Counted from the first letter of the stretch, positions 47,926-56,879 are shown. The stretch is DNA of 64,000 bases from Hydrogenophaga sp. PBL-H3 (GCF_010104355.1 NZ_CP044972.1:3410001-3474000); one strand, 5' to 3'. Notes: generated by a model from the sequence alone, not told the origin. Made by a program: numbers and translations.

Positions 47926-48783
47926 GTGAACACCTTGACCAACGCCGACCTGCACTGCCACTCCGTCGTCTCCGACGGCACTCTCACGCCCGAGGCACTG
48001 GCGCAGCGCGCACAGGCCAACGGCGTGGAGTTGTGGGCCTTGACCGACCACGACGAACTCGGTGGCCAGGACCGCGCCATGGCGGCTGCGCGTGCAGTGG
48101 GCATGAGCTACCTCACCGGCGTCGAGATCTCGGTGACCTTCCTGGGCATCACGGTGCACATCGTCGGCCTGGGCATGGACCACACGCACCCCGCTCTGCT
48201 GGCCGGCTTGCTGGCCACGCGGGGCGGGCGCGAACAGCGGGCGCGCGACATGAGCGACGATCTCGCGCGCGTGGGGATCAAAGGTGTCTACGAGGGCGCC
48301 TTGAAATACGTGGGCAACCCCGAACTGATCTCGCGCTCGCACTTCGCCCGCTACCTGGTGGAAATCGGCGTGAGCAAGGACACCAACGACGTCTTTCGCA
48401 AATACATCACCGAAGGCAAGCCCGGCTTCGTGCCGCACCGCTGGGCCAAACTGGCCGACGCGGTGGGCTGGATCACGCAGTCCGGCGGCGTGGCGGTGAT
48501 CGCCCACCCGGGCCGCTACAAGCTCACGCCCAATGAAGAATTCGCGCTGTTCACCGAATTCAAGAACCACGGTGGCCAGGCGGTGGAGGTGATGACCGGC
48601 GCGCACAACCAGTCCGACTACGTGAAGTACGCGGGCTACTGTGAGGAATTCGGCCTCGCCGCCTCGCGCGGCAGCGACTTCCACAGCCCCGAGGAAAGCC
48701 ACACCGATCTGGGCAAGCTGCCAGACCTGCCGGGCAGTGTCACGCCGGTATGGGAACTGCTGCAGTCGCGCATCCTGCAGTGA
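47926..48783 (+). CDS. PHP-domain phosphatase (YciV/TrpH type, RNase AM)
   Basis: A 285-residue PHP-domain protein. The metal-binding motifs are NADLHCHSVVSDGTL near the N-terminus, ALTDHDELGG, a Glu in LTGVEISVTF, VAVIAHPGRYK and the C-terminal GSDFHSPEE. E. coli YciV of this family hydrolyses 3',5'-nucleoside bisphosphates and matures rRNA 5' ends. The start is a GTG 24 bp after ppc. Its stop overlaps the next start (TGATG), so it is coupled to the exporter gene. Confidence 0.92.
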   Translation: MNTLTNADLHCHSVVSDGTLTPEALAQRAQANGVELWALTDHDELGGQDRAMAAARAVGMSYLTGVEISVTFLGITVHIVGLGMDHTHPALLAGLLATRGGREQRARDMSDDLARVGIKGVYEGALKYVGNPELISRSHFARYLVEIGVSKDTNDVFRKYITEGKPGFVPHRWAKLADAVGWITQSGGVAVIAHPGRYKLTPNEEFALFTEFKNHGGQAVEVMTGAHNQSDYVKYAGYCEEFGLAASRGSDFHSPEESHTDLGKLPDLPGSVTPVWELLQSRILQ

Positions 48784-49691
48784 TGGCGCAGCCAACGCGT
48801 TACCCGCCCGCGCAGGCCGCGCTCGGCATCGGCTTTCTGGTCCTGGCCACGGCGTGTTTTGCCGTGCTGGACACCACCGTCAAATACGTCGGCGCCTTTG
48901 TACCGGTGCTGCTGGCGGTGTGGTTTCGCTACGTTTTCCACGCGGTGCTGGTGAGCGCCGTCATGCTGCCGCTGCGCGGGCGCAGCCTGGTGCAAACCGC
49001 CCACCCCCGCTTCCAGGTGCTGCGCGGCACCCTGCTGCTGGCGGTGAGCGCCATTTCGTTCGTGGCCCTGCAGTACATGCCGGTGGGCGAATTCACCGCC
49101 ATCGTCATGATCACGCCGCTGGTGGTCACCTTGCTGGCAGCGCTGTTCCTGCGCGAGCGCGTCGCGCCGCTGCGTTGGCTGCTGGTGTGCGGCGGCTTCG
49201 CCGGCGCGCTGCTGGTGGTGCAACCCGGCGGTGACGTGATCGGCTGGGCCAGCCTGCTGCCCCTGGTGATGGTGTTCACCTACGCCTGGTTCCAGATCCT
49301 CACCAGCAAGATGGCGCGCACCGAAGACCCCATGACCATGCACTTCTACACCGGCTGGGTCGGGGCACTGCTCTCCAGCCTCGTGCTCCCCGTGGTGTGG
49401 CAGGCCGTGCCCGACGCGGCCACCTTCGCGCTCCTGTGCCTGATTGGCCTGATGGGCACGGTCGGCCATTTCCTGCTGATCCTGGCGTTCCAACGCACGC
49501 AGGCGTCCACGCTCACGCCCTACCTCTACGGCCAGATCGGCTTTGCCATGTTCTGCGGCTGGCTCGTGTTCGGCCATGTGCCGGGCCGCCTGGAGCTGAT
49601 CGGCATCGCGATGATCGTCCTGTGCGGCGCCACCGCCAGCTGGCTCACCGCGCGCGACCGGCGCCTGCCGGTGGAGCAACCCGAGGCCTGA
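48783..49691 (+). CDS. EamA/DMT-family transporter
   Basis: A 302-residue membrane protein with ten hydrophobic segments in two EamA repeats (IGFLVLATACFAVLDTTVKY and later PLVMVFTYAWFQILTSKMA). It should export a metabolite such as an amino acid or drug; the substrate cannot be told from sequence. The ATG overlaps the PHP gene stop by one base; an in-frame start 11 codons upstream is within that gene and less likely. Confidence 0.9.
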   Translation: MAQPTRYPPAQAALGIGFLVLATACFAVLDTTVKYVGAFVPVLLAVWFRYVFHAVLVSAVMLPLRGRSLVQTAHPRFQVLRGTLLLAVSAISFVALQYMPVGEFTAIVMITPLVVTLLAALFLRERVAPLRWLLVCGGFAGALLVVQPGGDVIGWASLLPLVMVFTYAWFQILTSKMARTEDPMTMHFYTGWVGALLSSLVLPVVWQAVPDAATFALLCLIGLMGTVGHFLLILAFQRTQASTLTPYLYGQIGFAMFCGWLVFGHVPGRLELIGIAMIVLCGATASWLTARDRRLPVEQPEA

Positions 49692-49710
49692 GCCGGAACA
49701 CAATCGCGCC

Positions 49711-50346
49711 ATGTCCCAGTTCTTCGAAGTCCATCCCGAGAATCCTCAGCCGCGCCTGCTCAAGCAGGCGGTGCAGCTGCTGGAGCGCGGCGGTGTGCTG
49801 GCCGTGCCCACCGATTCAAGCTACGCGCTGGTCTGCCACCTCGACGACAAGACCGCTGCCGACCGCCTGCGCCGCATCCGCCAGGTGGACGACAAGCACC
49901 ACCTCACGCTGATCTGTCGCGACCTGAGTGAACTCGCCAGCTACGCGCGGGTTGACAACCGCCAGTACCGGCTCTTGAAACTCGCCACACCGGGGCCCTA
50001 CACCTTCATCCTGGAGGCCAGCAAGGAGGTGCCGCGTCGCCTGAGCCATCCCTCGCGCAAGACCATCGGCCTGCGCGTGCCCGAGCACAAGACGCTGCTG
50101 GAGTTGCTTGGCCTGCACGGCGCGCCGCTGCTCTCCACCACGCTGATCCTGCCCGGCCAGACCAGCCCGCTGAACGACGCCCAGGAGATCCGCGAGCGTC
50201 TGCAGCACGAACTGGCCGGCGTGATCGATGCGGGGGCCTGCGCACTGGAACCCACCACGGTGATAGACCTCACGCCCATGGGCAGTGGCGAAGATCCCGA
50301 GGTGATTCGCTCAGGCCAGGGCGCCCTCGGTCCACTCGGCCTCTGA
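49711..50346 (+). CDS. YciO/Sua5/YrdC-family protein
   Basis: A 211-residue protein of the YrdC-fold family, nearest to E. coli YciO. It contains RGGVLAVPTDSSYALVCHLD, KHHLTLICRDLSELA, PGPYTFILEASKEVP and TIGLRVPEH. Sua5 and TsaC relatives make threonylcarbamoyl-AMP for tRNA t6A; YciO has weak or no such activity in vivo, so the role stays open. The usual Sua5 start KRPxxxPL is replaced by KHHLTL, which fits YciO better than TsaC. Confidence 0.9.
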   Translation: MSQFFEVHPENPQPRLLKQAVQLLERGGVLAVPTDSSYALVCHLDDKTAADRLRRIRQVDDKHHLTLICRDLSELASYARVDNRQYRLLKLATPGPYTFILEASKEVPRRLSHPSRKTIGLRVPEHKTLLELLGLHGAPLLSTTLILPGQTSPLNDAQEIRERLQHELAGVIDAGACALEPTTVIDLTPMGSGEDPEVIRSGQGALGPLGL

Positions 50347-50408
50347 GCCCGCCCGGCGGGGTACTCGCCCAGTCTGGGACAATACGCGTTTGCCCCGAGC
50401 GCACCGCC

Positions 50409-51077
50409 ATGGATTTCGCCCAGATCGTTCAAACCGTCGCCCTCTACGCCATCCCGGTGCTGTTCGCCATCACGCTGCACGAGGCGGCACACGGCTATGC
50501 GGCGCGGCACTTCGGCGACCGCACCGCCGAGCTCATGGGACGCATCACGCTCAACCCGGCCAAGCACATCGATCCGGTTGGCACCATCGCCATGCCGCTG
50601 ATCCTGTATTTCGCCACTGCTGGAGCGTTTCTGTTCGGGTACGCCAAGCCTGTGCCGGTGAACTTCGGGCGCCTGCGCAACCCCAAGCGCGACATGGTGT
50701 GGGTCGCGCTGGCCGGGCCCGGGGCCAACCTGTTCCAGGCCATCGCCTGGACCGTTCTGCTCTATGTGCTGGCGGCGCTGGGTGTGCAGGAACAGTTCTT
50801 CCTGCAGATGTGCCGCGCGGGCGTGCTGGTGAACCTGGTCATGTTCGCGTTCAACCTGTTTCCCCTTCCACCGCTGGATGGCGGGCGCATTCTGGTGGGC
50901 CTGCTGCCCATGCGCCAGGCCGTGCTGGTCTCGCGCGTTGAGCCCTGGGGCTTCTTCATCGTGATGGCATTGGTCATCACCGGCGTCGTGGGCAACCTCT
51001 GGCTGCGCCCCCTGATGATGCTCACGGGTGCAGCCATCGAAGTGCTGCTCACACCCCTTCGCATGCTGATCCTCTAA
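50409..51077 (+). CDS. Site-2 protease family (M50) membrane metalloprotease
   Basis: A 222-residue membrane protein with about five hydrophobic segments. The zinc motif HEAAH (His24, Glu25, His28) is in ITLHEAAHGYAARHFGD, and the third ligand Asp is in LFPLPPLDGGRILVG. It is the short, PDZ-less group-3 type of site-2 proteases, common beside trpS in betaproteobacteria. Substrates are unknown. It ends 7 bp before trpS. Confidence 0.92.
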   Translation: MDFAQIVQTVALYAIPVLFAITLHEAAHGYAARHFGDRTAELMGRITLNPAKHIDPVGTIAMPLILYFATAGAFLFGYAKPVPVNFGRLRNPKRDMVWVALAGPGANLFQAIAWTVLLYVLAALGVQEQFFLQMCRAGVLVNLVMFAFNLFPLPPLDGGRILVGLLPMRQAVLVSRVEPWGFFIVMALVITGVVGNLWLRPLMMLTGAAIEVLLTPLRMLIL

Positions 51078-51084
51078 ACGCACC

Positions 51085-52377
51085 ATGAAAACACAACGCG
51101 TCCTCACGGGCATCACCACCTCGGGCACGCCCCACCTGGGCAACTACGTCGGCGCCATCCGCCCCACCGTGCGCGCCAGCCGCCTGGCCCAGGTCGAGAG
51201 CTTCTACTTCCTTGCCGACTACCACGCACTCATCAAAGTGGGCGAGCCCGCGCGCGTGCAGCGCTCCACGCTGGAGATTGCCGCCACCTGGCTGGCCTGC
51301 GGGCTCGACCCCGAGAAAGTCACCTTCTACCGCCAGTCCGACATCCCCGAGATTCCCGAACTCACCTGGTTCCTCACCTGCGTCACCGGCAAAGGCGTGC
51401 TCAATCGCGCACACGCCTACAAAGCATCGGTCGACAAGAACAATGCCGCCAACGAGGACCCGGACGCTGGCGTGACCGCCGGCCTCTTCATGTACCCGGT
51501 GCTGATGGCGGCCGACATCCTCATGTTCAATGCACACCAGGTGCCGGTGGGGCGTGACCAGATCCAGCACATCGAGATGGCGCGCGACATCGCGGCCAGC
51601 TTCAACCATCTCTACGGCGACCACTTCACGCTGCCCGAGGCCGCCATCGAAGAGCACGTGGCCACCCTGCCCGGGCTTGACGGCCGCAAGATGAGCAAGA
51701 GCTACGACAACACCATCCCGTTGTTCGTGCCGCGCGAGCAATTGAAGAAGCTGATCATGGGCATCGTGACCGACTCGCGCACTCCCGGTGAACCCAAGAC
51801 CACCGAGGGCTCTGCCGTGTTCCAGCTGTACCAGGCTTTTGCCTCGACCGACGAAACCGCTGCGCTGGCGAAGGCCTATGCAGACGGCATCGCCTGGGGC
51901 GAAGCCAAGCAGGCCCTGTTCGAACGCCTGGACCAGGAGATCGCACCACTTCGTTTGGTCTATGACGAATTGATCCAGGAACCCGAGCGAATTGAAAAGA
52001 CTTTGAAAGCGGGCGCTGAAAAGGCTCGCGCCATTGCCACCCCTTTCACATCGCGACTGCGACACGCCGTCGGTCTGCGCCCGCTCCAGGTGGCTGCAAC
52101 TCCCGTGGCCACCAAAGGCAGCAAGAGCTCGTCCCCCAGCTTCAAGCAATACCGCGAACAAGACGGACTGTTCTATTTCAAGTTGCTCGACGCCCAAGGC
52201 GAGCTTCTGCTGCAAAGCACCGGCTTCATCGGTCCACGCGATGCAGCTCAAGCCATGACGCGCCTGCAGCGCGAAGGCAACGCGGCGTTGGAAAGCATGG
52301 CCAGCCAGTTGGCGTCCCGGGGCGACGCCGCAGCGGTGTCTGCTGCATTGCAGTCTTTCAGCGAGCACGCCAATTGA
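51085..52377 (+). CDS. trpS: Tryptophanyl-tRNA synthetase with C-terminal extra domain
   Basis: A 430-residue class I synthetase. The HIGH-like motif is seen in GTPHLGNYVGAIRP and KMSKS at about residue 202 in GRKMSKSYDN. It is about 95 residues longer than E. coli TrpS. The tail (about 352-430) starts after a Ser/Lys-rich linker and reads FKQYREQDGLFYFKLLDAQG, then STGFIGPRDAAQAMTRLQRE, which resembles the YegP/DUF1508 fold. The core enzyme charges tRNA-Trp; the tail has no known role. Downstream is a 248-bp gap with no gene. Confidence 0.95.
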   Translation: MKTQRVLTGITTSGTPHLGNYVGAIRPTVRASRLAQVESFYFLADYHALIKVGEPARVQRSTLEIAATWLACGLDPEKVTFYRQSDIPEIPELTWFLTCVTGKGVLNRAHAYKASVDKNNAANEDPDAGVTAGLFMYPVLMAADILMFNAHQVPVGRDQIQHIEMARDIAASFNHLYGDHFTLPEAAIEEHVATLPGLDGRKMSKSYDNTIPLFVPREQLKKLIMGIVTDSRTPGEPKTTEGSAVFQLYQAFASTDETAALAKAYADGIAWGEAKQALFERLDQEIAPLRLVYDELIQEPERIEKTLKAGAEKARAIATPFTSRLRHAVGLRPLQVAATPVATKGSKSSSPSFKQYREQDGLFYFKLLDAQGELLLQSTGFIGPRDAAQAMTRLQREGNAALESMASQLASRGDAAAVSAALQSFSEHAN

Positions 52378-52625
52378 TCCCGCGTGATCTGGATGCAGCA
52401 ATGCCCCGACAAACCGATGTTACGAAAGGGCGCCTTCTTTTGGATAACATCCCCGCTCCCATGGGCGTACCATGTGGGGTATCCGATGCCAGCCCAAACC
52501 GGGTGACACATATCGTGCAACAAGTCCCATCCACGGACTGTTTTCGCCGGAGGCGACTATCGCCAAAGGTTCAACTTGTCGATATGCTCTTTGGTTGAAA
52601 CCAATTATTACCAGCACAGCCCGAT

Positions 52626-53219
52626 ATGAGTATTTTTGTTATTGACGACCACCCGCTCATGCGCGAAGCCGTCGTCATGCTGCTTCGCCGCCTTCGGGCC
52701 TCGACCCAGGTGATTGAACTCGAAAGGCTGGCCTCCGTGAGCAAGGCCATTGCCGAACACGGTGAGCCGGAGCTGGTTTGTCTCGATCTCAAACTGCCCG
52801 ACACCAACGGTGTGTCTGGCGTGCGCGAAGTCCGCCAAATGCTGCCCGACACGTCGTTGATCGTGCTGTCGGCCTCGCCGTCATCCGACTACGAAGACCT
52901 CGCCCGCGAGGCCGGTGCCGACGCCTACGTGGAGAAATCTGCCGGTGCAGCGCAGATCGCCAAGGTGCTGCGCGAATTCCTGACCGACGAAGTCGAAGAC
53001 GAAAACGCTCCCACCATTCCGGACAAGCTTTCCAAGCGCCAGAAACAACTGCTGGTCATGCTTGACCGTGGCCTGAGCAACCGCGACATCGCGGAACAAC
53101 TCCAGATCAGTGAACACACGGTCAAAGTGCACCTGTGGCGTCTGTTCCGCCGGCTCAACGTCAAGAGCCGCTCGCAGGCCAGCCACCTCGCCCGCACCGC
53201 AGGCTTGCTGGACCTCTGA
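52626..53219 (+). CDS. NarL/FixJ-type response regulator
   Basis: A 197-residue response regulator. The receiver domain has the acidic pair in FVIDDHPLMRE, phospho-acceptor Asp54 in VCLDLKLPD, a Ser in IVLSASPS and Lys in YVEKSAG. The LuxR-type helix-turn-helix follows: LSKRQKQLLVMLDRGLSNRD and EHTVKVHLWRLFRRLNVKSR. It converges with a histidine kinase gene 23 bp away, which may be its partner although the two face each other. Target genes are unknown. Confidence 0.93.
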   Translation: MSIFVIDDHPLMREAVVMLLRRLRASTQVIELERLASVSKAIAEHGEPELVCLDLKLPDTNGVSGVREVRQMLPDTSLIVLSASPSSDYEDLAREAGADAYVEKSAGAAQIAKVLREFLTDEVEDENAPTIPDKLSKRQKQLLVMLDRGLSNRDIAEQLQISEHTVKVHLWRLFRRLNVKSRSQASHLARTAGLLDL

Positions 53220-53229
53220 CCCCGCAGGT

Positions 53230-53256
53230 GCAGCGGCCTGTGTCAGGCCGCGCTGC
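53230..53256. terminator. Hairpin between response regulator and kinase genes
   Basis: GCAGCGGCCT and AGGCCGCGCTGC flank GTGTC, forming a stem with a two-base bulge just after the response-regulator stop; it overlaps the last codons of the kinase gene. No T tract is present, so the terminator call is tentative. Confidence 0.4.
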
Positions 53257-54673
53257 GCACCACCGTGGGCTCGGGCAGGCCAGCAGCCTCCTGCTGGGTG
53301 AAGGCAGGCAACATCACCCTGAACACACTGCCCCGGTTCGCCTCAGAAGTCAGGGCCAGCTGGTAGCCCATCAGCGACGCCAGCTTGGACACGATCGTCA
53401 AACCCAGACCCAGGCTGTCCTCGGTGCCCTGGTGTTGCGACACGCGAAAGAACTCCTGAAAAATTGCCTGCTGATGCTCGCGCGCAATGCCGACACCTGT
53501 GTCCCACACTTCAAACACCAGCATGTCCTCGCGATGACGCAGGGCCAGCAAAACGCCGCCCTGGTGGGTATGCCGAAGCGCGTTGGACACGAGGTTGCCA
53601 AGAATGCGACGCAGCACGACTGGGTCCGACCACAGCGTGGTGGGACGCGTGTGGGAACGCAGGCGCAACGATTTCCCCACCGCCACCGGCTCGAACTGCA
53701 GCGACAGATCGGCAAACAGCTTCTCCACGTCCACGTGCTGCAACCGCACCTTGTAGTTGCCAGCGTCGATGCGCGTGAGGTCAAACAACGAATCAAACAA
53801 CTCGTTGATGGCGCGGGTGGACTGCAGTATTCGCGGCGCAATGTCGCGCGCCATCTCGGGCTCGGTGGCCAGCCAATCGGCATAGAGGCTGAGCGCATGC
53901 ACAGGCTGGCGAAGGTCGTGCGCGGCTGACGCCAGAAAGCGGTTCTTGGTGGCCACCGCGCGCAACGAGGCACGGGTCTGCAATGTGAGCGAGTCGATCA
54001 GTTCCTGATTGGAAAACTGCAACTCAAAACTGGCGTGGTGCACCTGATGCATGCGCGTGCCCGTCATGAAGAGCAACCCCCAGAAGGCCACCAGCAGCGC
54101 CATCAACACCAGTCCGGTCTGCATCGAGCCAGCCGGCTGGGCTGAAAATACCGTGACGCCGACCAGACTCAGGAACACCGAGAGCATCAGGGCGTTGGCG
54201 TAGGTGCGGTACACCGGCAGGTAGGAACTGAAGGCGGTGAGTGTGAGCAAGCCCTGGCCCAGCACAACCAGAGCGCAGACGAACTGCGTGGCCACAGGCG
54301 CCTGCTGGTAACTCAGCAAAACAGGCCCGCCCCACAGCAAAGCCACGGCGGCCCAGGTCCAGTGGTAGCGGTTGATGAAGGTGATGCGCTGTGGCCCTTC
54401 CAGGCTGTCATAGCGCAAACGGTAAATACCGATCAATCGGTAGCGGTAGACCAGCATGGCCAGCATCAAACCGGTCCAGACCAGCAACCCAACCGTGCTG
54501 ACCTCACCCGCCATCATGTAAACGAGCACCGGCAGCGAGAGCGTGGCCGCCACCAGCGACGGACCCATGTTGTCCATCAACACCCCGATGAGTTGGGAGT
54601 TCACCCAATGGTCACGCACTTCGGGCGATGCCGGCACGTGTTGGTAGGTCGCGGGTTGGGTGTCGACGAGCAT
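53243..54673 (-). CDS. Membrane sensor histidine kinase
   Basis: A 476-residue kinase. Six hydrophobic segments occupy about residues 38-205 (for example VAATLSLPVLVYMMAGEVST and TGLVLMALLVAFWGLLFM), with no large periplasmic loop, so it probably senses a membrane or small-molecule signal. The H-box has His252 in LASAAHDLRQPVHALSL. The ATPase domain shows the N-box ILGNLVSNALRHT, G1 in VWDTGVGIA, and G2 in LGLGLTIVSKLASLMG. It converges with the response regulator. A short 117-bp gap separates its start from the tRNA gene. Confidence 0.93.
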   Translation of the reverse strand: MLVDTQPATYQHVPASPEVRDHWVNSQLIGVLMDNMGPSLVAATLSLPVLVYMMAGEVSTVGLLVWTGLMLAMLVYRYRLIGIYRLRYDSLEGPQRITFINRYHWTWAAVALLWGGPVLLSYQQAPVATQFVCALVVLGQGLLTLTAFSSYLPVYRTYANALMLSVFLSLVGVTVFSAQPAGSMQTGLVLMALLVAFWGLLFMTGTRMHQVHHASFELQFSNQELIDSLTLQTRASLRAVATKNRFLASAAHDLRQPVHALSLYADWLATEPEMARDIAPRILQSTRAINELFDSLFDLTRIDAGNYKVRLQHVDVEKLFADLSLQFEPVAVGKSLRLRSHTRPTTLWSDPVVLRRILGNLVSNALRHTHQGGVLLALRHREDMLVFEVWDTGVGIAREHQQAIFQEFFRVSQHQGTEDSLGLGLTIVSKLASLMGYQLALTSEANRGSVFRVMLPAFTQQEAAGLPEPTVVRSAA

Positions 54674-54754
54674 GGGTGGGTTGAGTGCGGCGGTAGGCGC
54701 ATTGTCTCACCGGCCTTGCGCGCCACGCACGCAAACGACCGGGCTCTGATCGCC

Positions 54755-54763
54755 TGCTATACT
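54755..54763 (+). promoter_or_regulatory. Extended -10 promoter of tRNA-Ser
   Basis: TGCTATACT is an extended -10 (TGn plus TATACT) 27 bases before the mature tRNA. No convincing -35 is present, as is common for extended -10 promoters. Confidence 0.6.
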
Positions 54764-54790
54764 CGCCGGTTCTCGACGAAGACCAACACC

Positions 54791-54879
<89 letters not shown>

Positions 54880-54888
54880 CAAGTCCAG

Positions 54889-54915
54889 AAGCCCCTGTTA
54901 CCCAGGGGCTTTTTT
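54889..54915 (+). terminator. Rho-independent terminator of tRNA-Ser
   Basis: AAGCCCCTG and CAGGGGCTT flank TTACC and are followed by TTTTT. It starts 10 bases after the tRNA CCA end. Confidence 0.92.
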
Positions 54916-55112
54916 GTTGGCCGAACCCCAGTGTTCCCGCAGGTTCGGGATGCCTCAAATTCTCTGCCCACTCTCTGCATTGCCGCCAGGGGAGTTTCTC
55001 CAGGCCTTGGGGAGTTCATCTCTCTCCTCTCGACGGTGAGAGTGACCTGGCCCCTCCGGCCGTACCAAGTTGAAGCTGGTGAAGTCCGTCAACCACCAGG
55101 AGAAGGACGGAC

Positions 55113-55211
55113 ATGCAGGAGAGCAGATTCACCGAAGAACCAATCATCTGCTTCCTCAAGCAGGCCGAGGCCGGCTTGCCGATCAACGAGCTGTGTCGCA
55201 ACGGCGGGTTT
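55113..55211 (+). pseudogene. IS3-family transposase OrfA, N-terminal remnant
   Basis: The first 33 codons read MQESRFTEEPIICFLKQ and then AEAGLPINELCRNGGF, which match the start of IS3-family (IS407/IS2-like) OrfA proteins, where the helix-turn-helix SRFTEEQIIGFLKQAEAG is standard. Right after the conserved Gly-Phe the similarity stops; the frame runs on to 55406 with unrelated, low-complexity residues. The rest of OrfA and all of OrfB are missing, so this is a dead fragment. It lies 235 bp past tRNA-Ser. Confidence 0.7.
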
Positions 55212-55500
55212 GGGGGTGCAGCGACGGACTTGGGAGACGTCGAGGTGGGCAGGCAGCTTCTGGATTCTGGGCTTTGGTTTGGGCTTCGAGCGAGGGTGGG
55301 ACTTGGCGGAGCTGAGCGATGGGCGTTTCATCGAGGAGCCTCCTGCGCCGACGTGGCACGGGAGGTAATGACGCTTTGCTGGCGGCACGGCTCGTGTGGT
55401 TTTTGAAGTAACCGTATCGAACGGTCACTAATGGACGCCGGCCCGCACCAATCCGATCCGTCCGATCCGGCACGAGAGTCAATACGTCTGCCGCCAAAGA
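55212..55500. other. Non-coding stretch with no recognisable gene
   Basis: Between the transposase remnant and the GntR regulator the sequence has open frames on both strands but none that looks like a known protein. It contains a short direct repeat (CCGATCCGTCCGATCCGG). It probably is junction DNA left by insertion and deletion. Confidence 0.5.
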
Positions 55501-55547
55501 AACATCTTGCATAAAAGATGTTTTATGCACAAAATTCACTTTGTGCA
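55501..55547. promoter_or_regulatory. Nested palindromes upstream of the GntR gene
   Basis: Three perfect inverted repeats overlap: AACATCTT/AAGATGTT (55501-55522, 6-base spacer), TGCATAAAA/TTTTATGCA (55508-55529, 4-base spacer) and TGCACAAA/TTTGTGCA (55526-55547, 6-base spacer). A TACAAT -10-like hexamer follows at 55551-55556. They are likely operators for the adjacent GntR protein. Confidence 0.65.
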
Positions 55548-56253
55548 AAATACAATCCATCATGAACTTACCACCCACACCGGCCAGACGCTGTCGGAGC
55601 AGGCGTTCCTGCGCCTGCGGCGCGATGTCATCGGCGGTGCCCACGCCCCCGGCGCCAAGCTCAAGGTGGACGAGCTGCAGGAGGCCTATGGCTATTCGAG
55701 CAGTCCGCTTCGAGAGGCCTTGAACCGTCTGAGCCAGGAGGGACTGGTCAGGGCGGACGACCGGCGCGGCTTTCGCGTGGCACCGATCTCATCAGAAGAC
55801 TTGGCCGACCTGACCCACATGCGGCTGACGGTGGAAGTGCCGGCGTTGCGCCTGGCCATCGAACACGGCGACGATGCGTGGGAAGCCACCGTGGTGGCGG
55901 CCGCCCACCGGCTGGAGCGCGCCGAGGCCCAGCTCGGCGAAGGCCCCCAGGTGCTCGATGAGACCTGGAGCCAGGTGCACCGGGACTTTCACATGAGCCT
56001 GCTGGCGGGCTGCCCGTCGCAGCGGCAACTGGCCTTGAGCGCGAGCCTGTTCGATCAGGCCGAACGCTACCGCCGCTTTTCCGCGCGCCACCGTGTGAGC
56101 TCGCGCAGCAAGAACCGCGAACACAAGCGCCTGCTGGAAGCGGTGCTCAAGCGCGACGCAGACACCGCCTGCGCCCTGCTGGCCGAGCACACGCAAGGCA
56201 CGCAGCGCAACGTGGAAGCGGCGTTGCAGCGCATGCGCTCCGCCGTCAACTGA
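55525..56253 (+). CDS. GntR-family (FadR subgroup) transcriptional regulator
   Basis: A 242-residue regulator. The N-terminal winged helix is visible in LSEQAFLRLRRDVIGGAHAP and LREALNRLSQEGLVRADDRR; the C-terminal all-helical FCD ligand domain has its metal-binding Asp and His positions in MRLTVEVPALRLAI, HRDFHMSLLAG and REHKRLLEAVL. The start is uncertain: the ATG at 55525 lies inside an operator-like palindrome and has no ribosome site, and a GTG at 55543 is possible. It precedes, and should control, the catabolic genes that follow 36 bp downstream. Confidence 0.88.
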   Translation: MHKIHFVQNTIHHELTTHTGQTLSEQAFLRLRRDVIGGAHAPGAKLKVDELQEAYGYSSSPLREALNRLSQEGLVRADDRRGFRVAPISSEDLADLTHMRLTVEVPALRLAIEHGDDAWEATVVAAAHRLERAEAQLGEGPQVLDETWSQVHRDFHMSLLAGCPSQRQLALSASLFDQAERYRRFSARHRVSSRSKNREHKRLLEAVLKRDADTACALLAEHTQGTQRNVEAALQRMRSAVN

Positions 56254-56289
56254 CACCCCTGTTTCCGCCACCTTCCAGAAGGGCTGCCC

Positions 56290-56838
56290 ATGCTTTCCGT
56301 GACCCGACCCACGCCTTCTCACTTCGGCATCTACGCCACCGACCCCGACCTGCTGGCGAACTTCTACACCCGGGTTTTCGGATTGACGCAGACGGATCGC
56401 GGCCAGGGCAAAACCTTTCCGGTGGACCTGATCTTTCTCAGCGCCAGCCCCGACCAGCACCACCAGCTCGTGATCGCTGGTGGTCGGCCGAAGGAGGCCA
56501 CCTTCAGCACCGTGATGCAGATCTCGTTCGTGGTCCCCAGCATCCAGTCGATGCGCGAGATCCGCCAGAGCGCGCTGGCTTCCGGAGCGACCAGGATGCG
56601 CGGGCTCAATCACGGCAACGCGCTGTCGATCTATTTCTCGGACCCCGAAGGCAACACGGTGGAGGTCTACATCGACACACCGTACTACGTGGCCCAGCCC
56701 CACGGCGATCCGCTGGATCTCGACAAGAGCGACGACGAACTGATGCGCGAGACCGAGGCCATCTGCCGTGCCGACCCGACCTTCATGCCGATCGCCGAGT
56801 GGCAGGCGCGCTTTGCGCAGCCAGCGCCGCGCGCCTGA
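56290..56838 (+). CDS. VOC family protein (extradiol dioxygenase-like)
   Basis: A 182-residue vicinal-oxygen-chelate protein. A His in PSHFGIYATDPDLL, a His in DQHHQLVIAGG and a Glu in NTVEVYIDTPY occupy the metal-ligand places of type I extradiol dioxygenases, and the protein extends past the fold by a helical tail (SDDELMRETEAICRAD). It could cleave a catechol-like ring or act as a lyase or hydrolase on a related compound. It is the first structural gene after the GntR regulator and is 41 bp before a fumarylacetoacetase-like gene. Confidence 0.85.
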   Translation: MLSVTRPTPSHFGIYATDPDLLANFYTRVFGLTQTDRGQGKTFPVDLIFLSASPDQHHQLVIAGGRPKEATFSTVMQISFVVPSIQSMREIRQSALASGATRMRGLNHGNALSIYFSDPEGNTVEVYIDTPYYVAQPHGDPLDLDKSDDELMRETEAICRADPTFMPIAEWQARFAQPAPRA

Positions 56839-56879
56839 TCCCCCAAAACTTCCACCTCACCCCATCGTCAGGAGACTTC

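Noticed and set aside
55212..55406. Continuation of the transposase-like frame as a full 97-residue gene
   Set aside because: Similarity to OrfA ends at codon 33 and the rest is unrelated, so only the remnant is annotated.
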